Assembly (NCBI GenBank): GCA_030747885.1
Contig: JASLJW010000086.1
Span: 1-5,513 of the forward strand
Length of the DNA: 5,513 bases
Source: Candidatus Thalassarchaeaceae archaeon
Lineage (GTDB): Archaea > Thermoplasmatota > Poseidoniia > Poseidoniales > Thalassarchaeaceae
Direction of reading: 5' to 3'
The notes under the pieces were generated by a model that saw nothing but the letters and a program-made list of their open reading frames with translations, was not told the DNA's origin and did no database searches. The translations under genes were made by a program, and so were the position numbers. Shown in pieces: positions 5,341 through 5,513 of the stretch; positions within the stretch are counted from its first letter, which is position 1, and each line of letters starts with the position of its first letter.

Positions 5341-5513
5341 ATGGGTTCACCAGATATGACTTCTGTCTCAGTCTCATTTGAAGTACGTAGGCGTCTAAAT
5401 TCATTACGAGCAATGGAAGGAGTCAAGAGTATTGATGATCTACTGAAATCTGTTCTCAAAGAATACCGTCTAAACCGATTGAAGGTTGAACATGATGAAT
5501 TGAGAAGTAGGAT
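5341..5513 (+). CDS. Small ribbon-helix-helix-like DNA-binding protein (3'-truncated)
   Basis: The frame is open to the right edge, giving 57 residues plus two bases. I do not recognise a specific family. Residues 7-13 (TSVSVSF) fit a beta strand, 14-26 (EVRRRLNSLRAME) a basic helix, 27-30 a turn (GVKS) and 31 onward (IDDLLKSVLKEYRLNRLKVE) a long helix. That is the order of a ribbon-helix-helix (CopG/Arc/VapB-like) DNA-binding domain. The second helix runs on into a charged segment with Leu at 44, 47 and 54 that could be coiled coil. Candidate roles are a ParG- or omega-like partner of the adjacent ParA, an antitoxin or a transcription regulator; its position favours the first only by inference. 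The start is uncertain: ATG 5341 is chosen, but ATG 5314 (nine residues longer) and ATG 5356 (five shorter) are possible. An AAGGAAAG purine run lies at 5323-5330. Confidence 0.6.
   Translation, partial: MGSPDMTSVSVSFEVRRRLNSLRAMEGVKSIDDLLKSVLKEYRLNRLKVEHDELRSR

Noticed and set aside
1..5513. tRNA, CRISPR array, insertion sequence or recent gene transfer
   Set aside because: Reading both strands I found no cloverleaf, regularly spaced repeats, transposase frame or terminal repeats, and no abrupt shift in composition between the translation cluster and the moxR-parA part.

Overview
The window looks archaeal. Its left two thirds carry the translation cluster rpl7ae - rps28e - rpl24e - ndk - infB (aIF5B-type), an order known from many euryarchaeal genomes. 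L7Ae, S28e, L24e and the eukaryote-like IF5B have no ordinary bacterial counterparts in this arrangement. The base composition is moderate and slightly AT-rich, Shine-Dalgarno motifs of the AGGAGG/GGTGA kind precede most genes, and all genes are on the + strand. A Thermoplasmatota-type euryarchaeon (for example a marine Poseidoniales lineage) is my best guess, but this is a weak inference from gene order and protein style, not from a marker search.

Layout: (1) 1-342, C-terminal most of ribosomal protein L7Ae, cut by the left edge. (2) 356-574, S28e, and 585-776, L24e, which has lost three of the four cysteines of its zinc finger. (3) A 58-base spacer with a small hairpin, a TATA-like box and two abutting 11-base odd palindromes, then ndk (835-1290). 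(4) infB (1308-3134), which appears to start with TTG inside a 14-codon ATG minigene that begins directly after the ndk stop codon. (5) An 82-base spacer with two small adjacent hairpins, then a MoxR-type AAA+ ATPase (3217-4209). (6) A 69-base spacer, then a ParA-family ATPase (4279-5247). (7) A 93-base spacer with a long imperfect inverted repeat, then the start of a small ribbon-helix-helix-like protein (5341 to the right edge, truncated).

How the genes fit together: the first five encode ribosome parts, nucleotide triphosphate balancing (NDK supplies GTP) and the GTPase that joins ribosomal subunits, so they are plausibly expressed together. The right part is a different functional block: a MoxR chaperone ATPase without its usual DUF58/VWA partner in the next position, and a chromosomal ParA followed by a probable small DNA-binding protein in place of ParB. 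The ParA plus ribbon-helix-helix pair, with an inverted repeat between them, is the most system-like feature. It resembles in layout the plasmid ParF/ParG and delta/omega partition modules, but this remains an inference because the second gene is incomplete. I saw no tRNA, rRNA, CRISPR array, transposon or insertion sequence.
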